Assembly (NCBI GenBank): GCA_028023455.1
Contig: JAQFVV010012508.1
Span: forward strand, 62,001 to 126,000
Direction: 5' to 3'
Length of the DNA stretch: 64,000 nt
Source of the DNA: Epiperipatus broadwayi
Taxonomy: Eukaryota > Onychophora > Udeonychophora > Euonychophora > Peripatidae
Part shown: positions 36,148-47,764 of the stretch, piece after piece
Position numbering within the stretch: position 1 is the first letter of the stretch
How the letters are laid out: every line of letters begins with the position of its first letter
Notes under the pieces: generated by a model
What the model was told of the DNA's origin: nothing
The model's input: only the letters and a program-made list of their open reading frames with translations
Database searches by the model: none
Position numbers and translations under genes: made by a program

Positions 36148-36489
36148 ATGATCTTTTTATTTATACCCCAGGTCATATACAGTATTTCATGCCCTCAGGC
36201 TGGATGCAGTGCCACGTACTATGGGGAAACCAAGGCCACTGTTCATAATAGAGCTGTTCAACACATGTATATGTATAGAAGAGCAAAAAAGAATAATAAC
36301 TTCTTAATATTTTTTGAACATGAGAAGCAGGCTGGCCATGTGTTTGAACCCTGCAACCCCAAGATAGTGTGCTCTGAAGCCAATGATTGTAAAAGAAAAA
36401 TCAAGGAGGCGTATTTTATTATCGGTGATAACAATGCCATCAATAGATGTGACACGTGTTTTGCTATTTCAAGAAAATGGACAAATTAA
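36148..36489 (+). pseudogene. PLE GIY-YIG endonuclease remnant B
   Basis: An open frame of 113 codons starts inside the domain: VIYSISCPQAGCSATYYGET (GIY and YIG parts plus Cys pair), then VHNRAVQH, a FEHEKQAGHVFEPCNP stretch (His and Glu conserved in the family) and CFAISRKWTN at the end. This is the DNA-nicking domain at the end of PLE polyproteins. The RT is absent, so the copy is truncated at its 5' side. A hammerhead-like fold starts 65 nt downstream. Confidence 0.75.
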
Positions 36490-36553
36490 TTTGCATACGC
36501 ATTTGCATACATTATTATTTAGTAATATTACAGCAATGGTTTATAACTATTTT

Positions 36554-36592
36554 GGCCATGAATATGAGGGGAAACCTCGAAAGTACTAGGCT
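36554..36592 (+). ncRNA. Hammerhead-like RNA fold downstream of PLE B (family 3)
   Basis: Outer stem GGCC/GGCT, then ATGAATATG, stem AGG/CCT with loop GGAAA, GAA, self-complementary AGTACT, A. The helix III bases differ from the AGCGCT of the other two copies but stay palindromic. Confidence 0.5.
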
Positions 36593-36842
36593 TTGATTAA
36601 TTTGATTTAATTGTTTTTGGTTACTACTGACAGCTTCTTCTTCAGCAGGTTAAATCACTTATATATGCTATTACTATTTTATTATTATTCTGTATGAAAA
36701 GATGAGGGTTTAAAAATGCCCATTTTATTGATTTATCTTCCAGACAGGTGTTTTATGCTGGTCGTATAATACTTATAGTTTCATAGGTCATGACCAAAGC
36801 AAGACATAGATTAATGAAAGCATGAGTCCTAAAAATAAATAA

Positions 36843-37078
36843 GCAGAAGACCTTTAATCAGACTTTTCAGTTAGGTAATAAAGTTATGATTCAGATCAAT
36901 CCCATAAGTCATCCTGAAAAACATGTCTATAAAAAATTTACGATGGCACATTCACTATTATTCACCAATATAACAATACTGCTTTTGTATTGGCTATTGA
37001 AGAAATAAAAAATGGAACATACAATGCCTGCTCTTTGGAACTCGTTAAAGAGAACTTAATTAATGGTGATGAATAGAT
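36843..37078 (+). pseudogene. Gypsy-type integrase C-terminal remnant 2
   Basis: Reads VMIQINPISHPEKHVYKKF, then after a frameshift near 36945 IIHQYNNTAFVLAIEE and a TYNACSLELV ending with TAG at 37076-37078. It parallels remnant 1 at 30.4 kb (RVSPVSHSQKYIYKKF, HKYNNNAFVMA). CTATATAAACCC near 37366 could be the TATA box of a following LTR. Confidence 0.65.
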
Positions 37079-37099
37079 GATTGAAAAGATAAAGATATG

Positions 37100-40000
37100 A
37101 GACGTAAGGCTTGTAATATGTATGTTCATTGTGGATTGAAAATATTTGTATAATTAAGCCTTTTCTCTGTAGAATTGACTCGACTGCAGGTGTATACTTG
37201 CGCTCAGAACCCCATGCAAGTTAATAGTGAAGCACCTGAAAGATATGCTGGGCTCAGTGCAGAGTTGCTGATAGAAAGGAATTCCCAGTGAAATATTAAA
37301 TATTTAATTATGAATTGAAAATTAAATGAGGATGTTCAGTAGAGTTTTCCTGACATTCTCAATAAGCTATATAAACCCAAGAGTCCCTGTTTAGCAACTG
37401 TGTATTGCACAATTAAGCTCACAATGTAGTTGCAACATCCTTAAAAAATTAAAATTAGGTTTAGTTAACACTTAGTCTTGGAAGTGATTTTAAACTTAGT
37501 ATCTCTATTATTTTGATATCCATCTCATCCAAATTAAATTTAGCCAGTTTATTTTAGTATGGAAAGTGTGATTGTGAACTTGCACATTTTCAATTTCTGG
37601 CCCATTAATGAGGTTATATGTAAAAGGAAATATATGAAACTAATGTTAAGGTTTAAGGTAGAAATAAAATCATCCAATGTCAAATGTCTGAATTGACTTA
37701 TTTTATTTCTAACCTGATAAAAAAGCAATGTATCAGTTGCAAAGCAAGACACATAATTGACCACAAGAGTGTTTGAATGTTGGTTACTTGGTATAACAAT
37801 TTTAATAAAAATAATATTTAAAAAAAGAGTAGACAAGTACATTTTTTAAAAAAAGAGAAAAATATTTTTTTGTTTACAAATTTAAATTTGATCTTTAAGA
37901 TTGAAGTTCAAGGTTCAAAGGTCAATTATTCAAACTTTGAAATAAAATATTAATTTTCTTTTGTTAAATATCAAAGTTTTAAAAATATTTTTATATTGGA
38001 AAGAATATTTTTATTGGAATTAATAAAATTAGCTTTTTAAAAAAAATTATTAGAAAAATGATCAATATGATTCATTTATTTATTTATTTTAAAAAAGATA
38101 GTTTAAAATTTTTATTAAAAGCTTGCATTCTGTGATTATCTATAATCTGTTTTTGTTTTTAATTAGCTGCTCATAAGATATTAAATTTTTTTTTAAAGAA
38201 TCAAGTTATGAACAAAAACAAATATTATAAAATGGTCATAATGTGTCATGGCTATATTCACAGGGTGTGCCATTTATTCTATACGATGTAGTCTGAATTG
38301 ATAATATTTATCTTTGGCTTGATATGTGATCAAACTTCAACTTCCATTTTTGAGTTCTGCTTAACTTACAGTAAAAATTTATGCTTACAAATAATTATTA
38401 ACTGAAAGTCATTTTTTACAGAATATTTGTTTTTGGAAAAGTGAGAAATAATGATTTAACCCCTTGAGCCTGAAGCGCCCCTGCAAGCCCCTGAACAAAA
38501 ATTTAGACTTTCAACTGAGTTTGTGTGGAATCAGTAAGTAGTACACTTACAATTCTCAGATCATTCAATCCACCATCTTGTTACGGTTAAAATGAGCTAT
38601 AACTTTTATTTTTACGATAAAATTTGGATTTTTTATGAAAGTTTTTGTAAAATACGATTTTTAATTTTTTTTATTTTTCTTTTGTTTTTTAGATTTAATG
38701 ACCATAAATATGATTCATGGTCCACTGAACTTGTTTTACAGTGTAATAATTACATTCAATTATGTAAGGGCTTTTATAATCCCTCTTAGTAGAAACAAAT
38801 TTATTTGTAAAAAAAAGTTAAAAGCTTAAAAATAAAAAAAAAGATTATATCAAAAATGTATAAGGATTACTATTGGATTTATTATTAATAATAATGACTT
38901 TTGATGCCTTCTTAATTGGATTCAAATTTGAAAATGATGCTAACATTTAGACAGGATTCTGTGAGTACTCGTTTTATTATTATTTTTATTATTATTAATT
39001 ATTGTTTTCTATAATTAAATATAACTAAAATAATATATATATATATGATATAATACAGGTGAAATAATATAAAAACGTTTATTTTAATATTTTTCTGACC
39101 TAGTTCTAGAACTCTCTTTTTATAAAAACGATAAACTTTTAGATAAAAAGCACATTTCAAATGTAAAATATTTTACTTCAATTTGTTTTGTGACCTACTT
39201 TTTATTACTTTTTTTTTTATATATATAGATATAATATATATATGATATAATACAGGTGAAATAATATAAAAACGTTTTTTTGAATTATTTTTCTCACCTA
39301 GTTTATAACTCTTTATTATATACATACACATACAAAACAATATATATACAATAGAATTATATATATATGCAAAAAAGAATATGTATACGATAGAATTTGA
39401 TATATACATATAGAAAACAATATATATATATATACAATAGAATTTTAGACAATACATTTGAATAATATAAAAACATGCACATCCACACTCATCATATACC
39501 GAGACATCCACTCTCATATTTCATCTCCCACACACATATATAATCAGTGCTCATAATAAATTTGTTTATTTTGATATTTATTGATTTTTCTTGTTCATTT
39601 TATCTTGGAGAAATTTTTGCTTGATATTTATATTTTGAGTACATTTTATTTAGTTGAAAAGGATACACATTTTAGGTCACACACCATTCCATTTTTCACT
39701 AATATAATATAATATAATAAAAGTAATATATAATAAGGTTATACTATACTATACATTACTATATAATTTACTAAAGTCCTCAACATCTTGTAAATTATTT
39801 CTGTTATTTTTTTCCTCACTAAAAACCAAACATATTTCTAACAGATACCTGCATGCAAAGACAACCAAACATTTCTAGCATATACTCTGTTATAAAAGTA
39901 GAACATGTAGGGTGGCTAGTAAAAATGGAACTTACCAATCGCACTGTTTTTGTAATTTTTGCATAGAAAAATTATCTCAGGTAAGACATATTATATATCA

Positions 40001-40980
40001 TTTTTTTCAGCATTTTGAGATGCATGTGATGAAGCTGTCTATGAAATTGTAATTTTAAGTTATACCTTTCAAAATTGAGAATTTGTGAACCAATGTAAAA
40101 ATAAATATGTTTAAAAATGTAAAAAAATCTTTTTTAATTTTTTTTTTTTTTGGTAATGACTATTTTATCAGCTTTATTACATTCTTTCATATTTGCACTT
40201 TCTATATATATATATATTTATTGTAATAAATTAGAAATTTCATTTAAAATTATATGTTCTGTAATTTTTTTTTGAGATTCAAAATGGCCGTCAAGGTACC
40301 TAAGAGTTTTAAGAACCATATAATCTGAATAAATTAAAACTTGAAGCAGCTAAAGAGTTAAAAACATATTTCTGTATTCACAAGGATGGATTTTCAGCAT
40401 CCTAAATACCAGAATTAGACTCCATAACATAAAACAAATAAATGAAGAAAAAGGTTAAGCTTAGCAAAAGGGATTTTAAACTGGCGACTCTGATAAAACC
40501 TTTGTTTTAAGTGTGATCAACTGAAGGAGGGTAATATTTAAGTATTTATTATTTTATAACAATGTAATAATATTTAAATATTTTATGGCTTATTATATAA
40601 TAAATATATTTTTTGTTATTTATTAATGCAGTCACTTGTCTCTCTTTTCATAGATTTTGACAATTTAAATAATAAATTAAATACTATAATAGCTAGTGAG
40701 AGAAATCTCAGATTATTATATTTATGACAGTTAGTGAGATAAGAGTTCATAGTCTACTCAAAATTAGTCATGATATTTTTAATAATACTGATGGTGTAGA
40801 ATATCCTCTTATGTATTTTCCAGTTTTGGGATGATGCTCTGGTTTGAACCCTAATACAAATTTGTAATCCATAGAGGATCAAATTTCTCTTCAGTTACTT
40901 AGGAGTGATTAATGGTCTGGAAAGATTACATACTCTATAATATTTTTATTATAACTATGTCTGATTATTGGTTATGATTT
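37100..40980. other. No gene recognised; AT-rich with simple repeats
   Basis: TTAACCCCTTGAGCC at 38457-38471 resembles a piggyBac end, but no partner end was found. A Family 1-like scrap (CCCACACACATATATAATCAGTGCTCA-like) lies near 39526-39552. Confidence 0.35.
39018..39300. repeat. Direct duplication with (TA)n, about 2 x 75 bp
   Basis: GATATAATACAGGTGAAATA and the following AACGTTT occur at about 39047 and 39242, each preceded by a (TA)n tract, with a CTAGTT block about 50 bp later in both. Confidence 0.75.
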
Positions 40981-40984
40981 ATGA

Positions 40985-41162
40985 TTAAATTAAATTATAT
41001 TTTTACTCTTATCTTGTTTCATCAGTGTTATTTGGATTTAAGCCTAAATCTCAAGGTTATTTTTTATTATTAAGCATTAACTTTTCATATCCATAGGATT
41101 ATTATAATTTGTGCTTAACTTTAATTTGATTGTCTTTATGCCAAATAACAGGACCATTACAA
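40985..41162. repeat. Truncated, reversed copy of the 33.9-kb foldback
   Basis: It matches the reverse complement of 33927-34125 or so. The central loop (ATTAAATTAAATTATATTT) is flipped relative to the 34-kb copy. It ends ACCATTACA next to a (TA)n tract. Confidence 0.65.
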
Positions 41163-41179
41163 TATATATATATATATAA

Positions 41180-41262
41180 CCATTAGAAACCAATTAATGC
41201 ATAGACAATCCCAATAGAGTTAATAATCAACAATCTCAAACTGTTGTCAAGGCAATCTCTTT
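41180..41262. repeat. Dispersed repeat, copy 2
   Basis: Partner of 2760-2842: GACAATCCCAATA and CAAACTGTTGTCAAGGCAA in the same order, again after (TA)n. Confidence 0.6.
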
Positions 41263-42245
41263 GTTACAACAGAGATGAAAAATGTTAAATGAAATTAAGT
41301 AGAACAAGTATACTTTCAATGCACATGTGTATAATATTTTCATATTATTATTAATAATGATAGAGAACCTAAAAATTAAATATATGTGTGTGTGCATGTG
41401 TTTTAAATATTAATGTACATAAACATACACATGAAATAGGTGGATATTTTAAAATCATATCTATATATTCTTTTAAATGTTGCTTTATAATAACAATATT
41501 ATGTAAGGAAGTTTAATAAAATTAGATTACTCTTTTTATAATGAAGTAATTCTAAATGCTGATATCCTTTATATTTTAGGATGAAAGCATCATCAAATAA
41601 AAATATCTTGAATATCTTGTATAATTTGTAAGAGAAAACATTTGTAAAGATTCTCAAAAAGGTAATTAATTTTCCAAAATAGATATATATTATAAAATTG
41701 GAGTGTGCATTTGTTGAATCTATATATGATGAGAATGTTTCAGTATACTGTCTATATATGATGAAAAAGTTCCAATGAACTAAATATAAAAAAAAATTTT
41801 TTTTCCCTCTATGTCATCAATATAACTTACATCACTTGAACACTTCATAGAATAAAGACATTAGCACCTTTCCGTTTTTCTAATAGCCCTTCAAAATTTA
41901 TTTCCATACAGGGGTTTGCAATGAATATGTCATACTTAATAACATTCCTTATAACAAGTAATTTGAATATTATAATAAAGAACATCAATACAGTTTGTAA
42001 TTTATTAAAAATTACTGCTAAAATAGTCACAATATACAAAATAAAATAAAATAAAACAAAAAGTGAATGAAATACTAAATTCACTATAGAGTTAAGCTTG
42101 AGGTATATAAGTTAGTAGTTTGGGGTCAGTGTGATGTAGTATTATTTATCCTGTATTTTTATATTGGACTATTTCCATCATCTAATATGTGTGTTGAATG
42201 TCTTTAGAAAAGTTTAATTTTTAGTTAAATATTCCAAATGCATTC

Positions 42246-42648
42246 AACTGTTAGTAATATCACAGCAAACAGGTTAGTATATGCACCAACTGTTAGTAAT
42301 ATCACAGCAAACAACTGTTAGTAATATCACAGCAAACAGGTTAGTATATGCACCAACTGTTAGTAATATCACAGCAAACAACTGTTAGTAATATCACAGC
42401 AAACAACTGTTAGTAATATCACAGCAAACAGGTTAGTATATGCACCAACTGTTAGTAATATCACAGCAAACAACTGTTAGTAATATCACAGCAAATAACT
42501 GTTAGTAATATCACAGTAAACAGGTTAGTATATGCACCAACTGTTAGTAATATCACAGCAAACAAATGTTAATAATATCACAGCAAGCAGGTTAGTATAT
42601 GCACTAACTGTTAGTAATATCACAGCAAACAGGTTAGTATACGCACAA
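42246..42648. repeat. Composite minisatellite, 12 A units and 6 B units
   Basis: Unit A (25 bp, AACTGTTAGTAATATCACAG plus CAAAC) occurs 12 times. Unit B (17 bp, AGGTTAGTATATGCACC) follows A in 6 places. The order is AB A AB A A AB A A AB A AB AB. Units are nearly identical until the last two or three, which carry changes. It abuts the SINE-like element at 42656. Confidence 0.9.
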
Positions 42649-42655
42649 CGTTTTG

Positions 42656-42795
42656 AGAGGTATTTTTTTTCCCTCTTCTTCAAGTGTTGCTGGCCTGACC
42701 AGTGACAATACTAGCATGGGATTCGAACCTGGGTCCTTAGATTCTTGATTATTGAAATTTAAGGTAACGCTCTAACCAACTGAGCCATCCTGCCA
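42656..42795 (-). mobile_element. tRNA-derived SINE-like element, second type
   Basis: On the minus strand: A box TGGCTCAGTTGGTTAGAGCG, an anticodon region CCTTA...TAAGG with an extended loop, and B box GGTTCGAATCC. A body follows with a hairpin AGAGG...CCTCT, then CAAAACGTTGTG. The T stem is poorly paired, so a working tRNA is unlikely. The hairpin recalls the TGAAGA...GAAACG motif near many PLE ends, but core bases do not match a hammerhead. Confidence 0.6.
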
Positions 42796-43943
42796 AAGGC
42801 AACAGTATGTAGTAATTTCATATACTTATCTATGAGGTTCCTCCTGATTTCTCCACTTTTTCCTCAGAGCAAAGTTGATTAGTGATTTCCATACATTATG
42901 TATAGTCACACTAGGTTGGCATATGGGGTTTTTTGCCATTGTCATGTGAGCAGCTTCTTTAAATTTTCTTCTTTGTACCTTTTCTTCTTTATCCAATATT
43001 TTTTGTATTTTCCCAATTATTTATCCTATCTTTATAGGTTTGAGAGCTCATATTGCTTCATGCTACTATGACCATAAATTAATAATAGTTTCATCGACTG
43101 CCACCTCTCTTTGCATTTGATATGCAGCTTTGAAATTTACATTGCAGTAGTGTATAATCTACCTAAATTTATATACTGTCAAAATTTTTACTTTTATCAT
43201 TTGCATATTTTTATTATTATTAAAATGCAGACAAGACATTATAGAAAAATCTAAATCAGGTCATAATATTTGCAAAATATATTTATCTTTATCTCATATC
43301 ACCTAATTCCAATACTGGACCCAAGCCCACATCATATCAAAAAATGCAGATAATTCAGATACAAATTATCATGAGCTATTTTTTTGATCAGCATATATGT
43401 TAGTTTCGATAATAATTTTTTCGTATATTTTTTATCAAATATAAATTCAAATAATAATTAAAAAATATATAAGAATAAATACTTACCAATAATAAATACT
43501 TACCAATAATGTTCATCGAAATAACTATAGTGGTATAAACTTGTATTTTTTCATAAACTTGTATTTTTTCCGATGTAATTTTCAGGGTGAATATTGTTTC
43601 ATTAACAATGAAAAAACTGAGAGAAAGACAAAAAAAAATTCAATTTACTTGATCACAAAAATTATCATAAAATTTTTCATTTTCATCCTAGAAAAATAAA
43701 ACCTACCTTTTCTGAAACTAGAAAGAAAGGAAATGAAGGTGTAAAAGCTCATGTACAGACAGTATAGATTTCCGTTAATATTAAACTGAAACTGGATGTT
43801 TATAATTTAAAAATTCATGCCCACATGTAAACCATCTTTCAAATTCTCATTTTTTCTTTTTAACTATTCCCATTACTTATTGTACTTTATTCTTAACATA
43901 TCCATTCATTTCTTATTATGATTCAATAATTGATACTTTATAC

Positions 43944-44259
43944 CATAGGTCCCCAACCTTATGCCCGTGGGCATCATGGCACCCGCAGACCATTTTACGT
44001 GTTCCCACGGCTATACGAACACAATAAAAAATTATTTATCTGATACAATAAATTTAGTTTTTAAAATTTCTTATAAATTATTGTATTATATTGTAATCAA
44101 ATGTTAAAATTTTATTTTTGAAATAAATATTTTTTTGTACATTATGTGTATTATTAACAATATCCAACTATAAATTTACATTGAAAAAATAAATGGTGTC
44201 CACCACTTGGCCAGTATTATAGAATGTGCTCTTAAGTGCAAAAAGGTTGGGGACCGCTG
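43944..44259. mobile_element. hAT-type MITE with 8-bp target duplication
   Basis: Ends CATAGGTCCCCAACCTTAT and, on the other strand, CAGCGGTCCCCAACCTTTTT are typical hAT TIRs. Flanking CTTTATAC and CTTTATAT (43936-43943, 44260-44267) form a 7/8 match, as expected of hAT. There is no ORF; 316 bp. Confidence 0.85.
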
Positions 44260-44599
44260 CTTTATATATTTAAATATTTCTTTACAGGCACTATGTCTTA
44301 ATATATTGTAAGTTTATTATACTTTTTTATACAATGATTCACATTGTTATATTTTTTTATTATAAACCAATTCAAAACAGTTCCTTTAATTTTATTATAT
44401 AAAATAATATTTTTATTTATTTTTATTACTTATATAAAACTCACAAGGGCTTAGGCATTAAACCATTATTCTTGCAAATATATTTGGGAAAATAAAAAGA
44501 CACAAAGGAGATATAATTGCAAGAGTAATTATAAATTTTGACAGTCATATTCTTAAGAGTTTATATTCAATAATGTATAAAAATGAAAGATATAATTGG

Positions 44600-45230
44600 A
44601 TATGGTGTAAATAATATTAAAAATTCAGAAAAAAATGTTATGGAATTAAATAAGGAATAGTTTGATTGTTCAATTAGAAGTAGAAAAAATGTATCAAAGT
44701 GTTCCGAGAGATGAAAATATAAAGTTAGTTATAAGTACATTACAAAAAAGTGAAAGAATATCTAATAAATGGGCATGTACTATTAAGGCAGCTTTGATAA
44801 TAATAAGTAATAGTTTGTACTTTAAATATAAGGATAGGTTTTGAAATATAACAAAATGATGGATTATGAGATGTTCTGTAAGTGGGTTATTATCATCAGT
44901 GGTTATAAATAATTTGGAAGAAAATATAGTAGAAAAATATATAAAAAATAAAGGAATAATTATGGATGATATAATTGTTATTGGAAATAATAGGAGTAGG
45001 AGTATATTACAAATTTTTAATGAATTGAATGATAATGTGAATAAAATTAAGTTTACAATGGAAAAAAAAAAGGTTTAAAGCATTTAGATATTTATTTAAG
45101 TAGAAATAAGTAAAATGAAATAGAAGTGAAACAGTATATTAAAGATGTAAAAATTAGAGGAATAATTGATCCTAGTTTATACCATCCTTGGTCACAGTAA
45201 ATGGCAGTTTTAAAGGGGTTTTAAATAAAG
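44600..45230 (+). pseudogene. PLE reverse transcriptase remnant D
   Basis: Broken frames give the palm of a PLE RT: LEVEKMYQSVPRDENI, then KWACTIKAALIIISNSLYFKYKD, a CSVSGLLSSVVINNLEE block and MDDIIVIGNN, in which YMDD-like DD is kept. Thumb remains follow at about 45110-45200 (YHPWSQ). The catalytic first Asp of the A motif reads as Glu (LEVEKMY where LDVEKMY is usual). Stops and shifts occur throughout, so it is dead. The GIY-YIG part follows 0.3 kb later. Confidence 0.7.
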
Positions 45231-45544
45231 AATAATAGACTTACAATAGATAAAAAGGAATCTATTGAACAAAAAATGAATATAGAAAAAATTATATAAA
45301 AATGGGATATAATGAAAAAGATAGAATTTTGAATAGTAAAAGTAAAGATAAATAAATTATGGGAAAAGAAAAAAAGGAAAATAGAAATAAAGATAGATGG
45401 GTTGATAATAAATGGATATTAATATCTTATTATATATATATATATAAGATTTTAGAAAAAAGAGGTTGAATGAGAATATAAGAATTGCTTGGAAGAATAG
45501 TAAATCATTGGAAAAATAGGCATCAAACGTAAAGAGAGAGAATA

Positions 45545-45822
45545 ATCAAAAAAGTAAAATAGGATTAATATACAAAATAACTTGTAGGAGCTGTAATGAA
45601 ATATTTATAGTTCACACAAGGAAAACAGCAATAGAAAGAGGACAGGAGCATAATAGAACCATTAATAGGAAGGATAGGAATTCAGAAATATATGTTCATT
45701 ATTTAAATACTGATCATAGAATGAAATGCAATGAAGATATGGAAGTTATAAAATATGTTAAGAATTATAATAGAAGGAAATATTATGAGAGAATATATAT
45801 ATATATATACAGGAGAATATGA
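45545..45822 (+). pseudogene. GIY-YIG endonuclease part of PLE remnant D
   Basis: Reads LIYKITCRSCNEIFIVHTRK (GIY part intact, YIG part mutated), then AIERGQEHNRTINRKD and YVHYLNTDHRMKCNED. It is most similar in layout to the 28-kb copy (VHYLQYRHKINC). It ends in a (TA)n expansion near 45800. Confidence 0.7.
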
Positions 45823-46236
45823 GTAAATGTGCTAATTTAGTTAAAGGACCTACAAAAATAGACATATATGTTTGGATTGTTTTTGTTTGTTTTTTGTAAG
45901 TTAATATATATGATATATGTAAATAATTAATTACGGATGAATAAGGTTTTATTTGTAGATATGGTTATTAGAAATATATGAAAAATGATATATAATTTAG
46001 TTTAATGTATAAAGCATATGTATATAATTAATTCAATAAAGTTTATGTAAAGTATTGCATCATTTATGGTGTGTATATATAATATATTTAATTGTAGTTA
46101 AAGTGATTTTATTTATTGTATAAAAATAATATATATATATATAAAAGAGGGGATATATATAAAAATAGGTTATATGATTATATAAAATGATTATGCAAAA
46201 TGAATATTAGAGGGCATATTGATACATATATATATA

Positions 46237-46420
46237 TTATAATAAAAATAATAATTTTAACGGTAACAAACTATTATAAACAATCCTTAAATCTGCAGAA
46301 GTATTTTCCGTTAATTTAATGGCAGTTGAGGCAGGTTTAAGAAATTAATCAAAGTACTTCGGCGGATTTAAGGGTTATTTATAATAGTTTGTTACCGTTA
46401 AAATTATTATTTTTATTATA
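46237..46420. mobile_element. MITE/foldback with about 70-bp TIRs
   Basis: 46237-46315 and 46350-46420 are inverted copies sharing AATTTTAACGGTAACAAACT and the AAATC(T/C)GC block. It lies just downstream of PLE remnant D. Confidence 0.8.
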
Positions 46421-46662
46421 ATTACAATTTTGTTTTAAATGACGGACATTTTATTTATATTATATATATAAGGGTCCTGTGATTGTATTTACAAAATGTA
46501 TTTTGAAAAGACCCTAATATAGTGTGAAAAGCGATTCAATAATAAAGAAAATATTTATTTAATTTTATATAGTTGTTTAATTTCTTTTGTGTTGGAATCA
46601 TTATTAATTCTTTCAAACCTATTCATAATTTTCATTTTTACTTTGTATTTCACAGCATATAA

Positions 46663-47509
46663 TTAACCTTTTAACTGTTTGACTCGTTCTTAATCGAGGC
46701 AATTTTTGATACATTCGTTTTTAATCGAGTAAATTTGACATCGCTGTAAATTGCTTAGTTTTTGGACTACGTTTACGGTTTTGACGTCATTTTTTAGAAC
46801 GCAAAAAGTTTTCTAATATACTGCCATCTATTGAATTATTTTACAAGTAAAAAATCAATTAATTGATGATTTATGTCAAACAAAAACTAAGCACTGCCTT
46901 TTCACATCTTTTCTTGAATCTTATTGGCTGTTGAAATTTTGTAAACAAAAGAAAATGGAAAAGCTCCGCCTTCTCATCATCTTTTCTTGAATCTTATTGG
47001 CTGTTAAAATTTTTATATGGCTGCCAAAAATTAAAAATTTACGAACGCTTTTGTTTTATTTTGAAAATGATAAACGAATGTTTTAGAGCATTTTAAAAAT
47101 ATTTTTTGATGAAATACAAATAAAATACAAATTATTTTCATATAATATGTCAAAAATAAATATTATTTTACAAAAATAGTTACGATTTTAGCAAGAATTA
47201 TTTATTTATTGCAAAGTCGGGAAAAAAAAATCATAACGTGAAATTATGATTGCCGTTTCTTTTCATGTCAACCGTAACAAATATTTTTAAAATTAAAAAT
47301 CAAAATTTATTTTTGAACAAACTTTCGTTTATTTTTATAATGTGAGAAATTACTAATATACTTTTTAAAAACGAAACTAAAGTGAATATATTTAAAAAAA
47401 CGGTCAATAACTTTTGAAAAATTGATACATTATTTTGTGCATCGGCTAATTAAAAGCTTTGAGTGATACCACCTGCAGCGAATGAACAATTGGACAGTTA
47501 AAGGGTTAA
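46663..47509. mobile_element. piggyBac-like non-autonomous element, copy 2
   Basis: The ends read TTAACCTTTTAACTGT and, on the other strand, TTAACCCTTTAACTGTCC: TTAA plus a C-rich terminal repeat, as for piggyBac. The interior shares TTTTACAAGTAAAAAATCA and a CTGCCATCTATTG region with copies 1 and 3 in opposite orientation. No transposase; 847 bp including TTAA. Confidence 0.7.
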
Positions 47510-47764
47510 TGTCAAGCAAAAGCTTAAAAGTACATTAAATTATTTCGTTCTCATAAAATCATTTTTCATACTATGGCTTGCATGCATTATTTTTGATAAT
47601 AATAAGTAGAATATTGTCAAAAAAAGTAACAAAGATTGCTTTAATACATAGTCAAATGGTCTCAGAGCAAAACGTTTGTCTTAGTTGTACAATATCTTAG
47701 CTAAGTCCTAATGTTATTAACATTTGAAGTAAGCTTAGCTTTTGAAATAATTATAAATTAGATG

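Noticed and set aside
38457-38790. A fourth piggyBac-like element starting TTAACCCCTTGAGCC
   Set aside because: One end only; no matching right end was found in the next kilobase.
42246-42648. A CRISPR array
   Set aside because: The units are contiguous without unique spacers, and the sequence is eukaryotic; it is a minisatellite.
42660-42705. AGAGG...CCTCT hairpin with TTGAAGA and CAAAACG, hammerhead-like
   Set aside because: C3 and the GAA box are not in place and the outer GCAAC/GTTGT stem needs a wobble; too weak to call without other copies.
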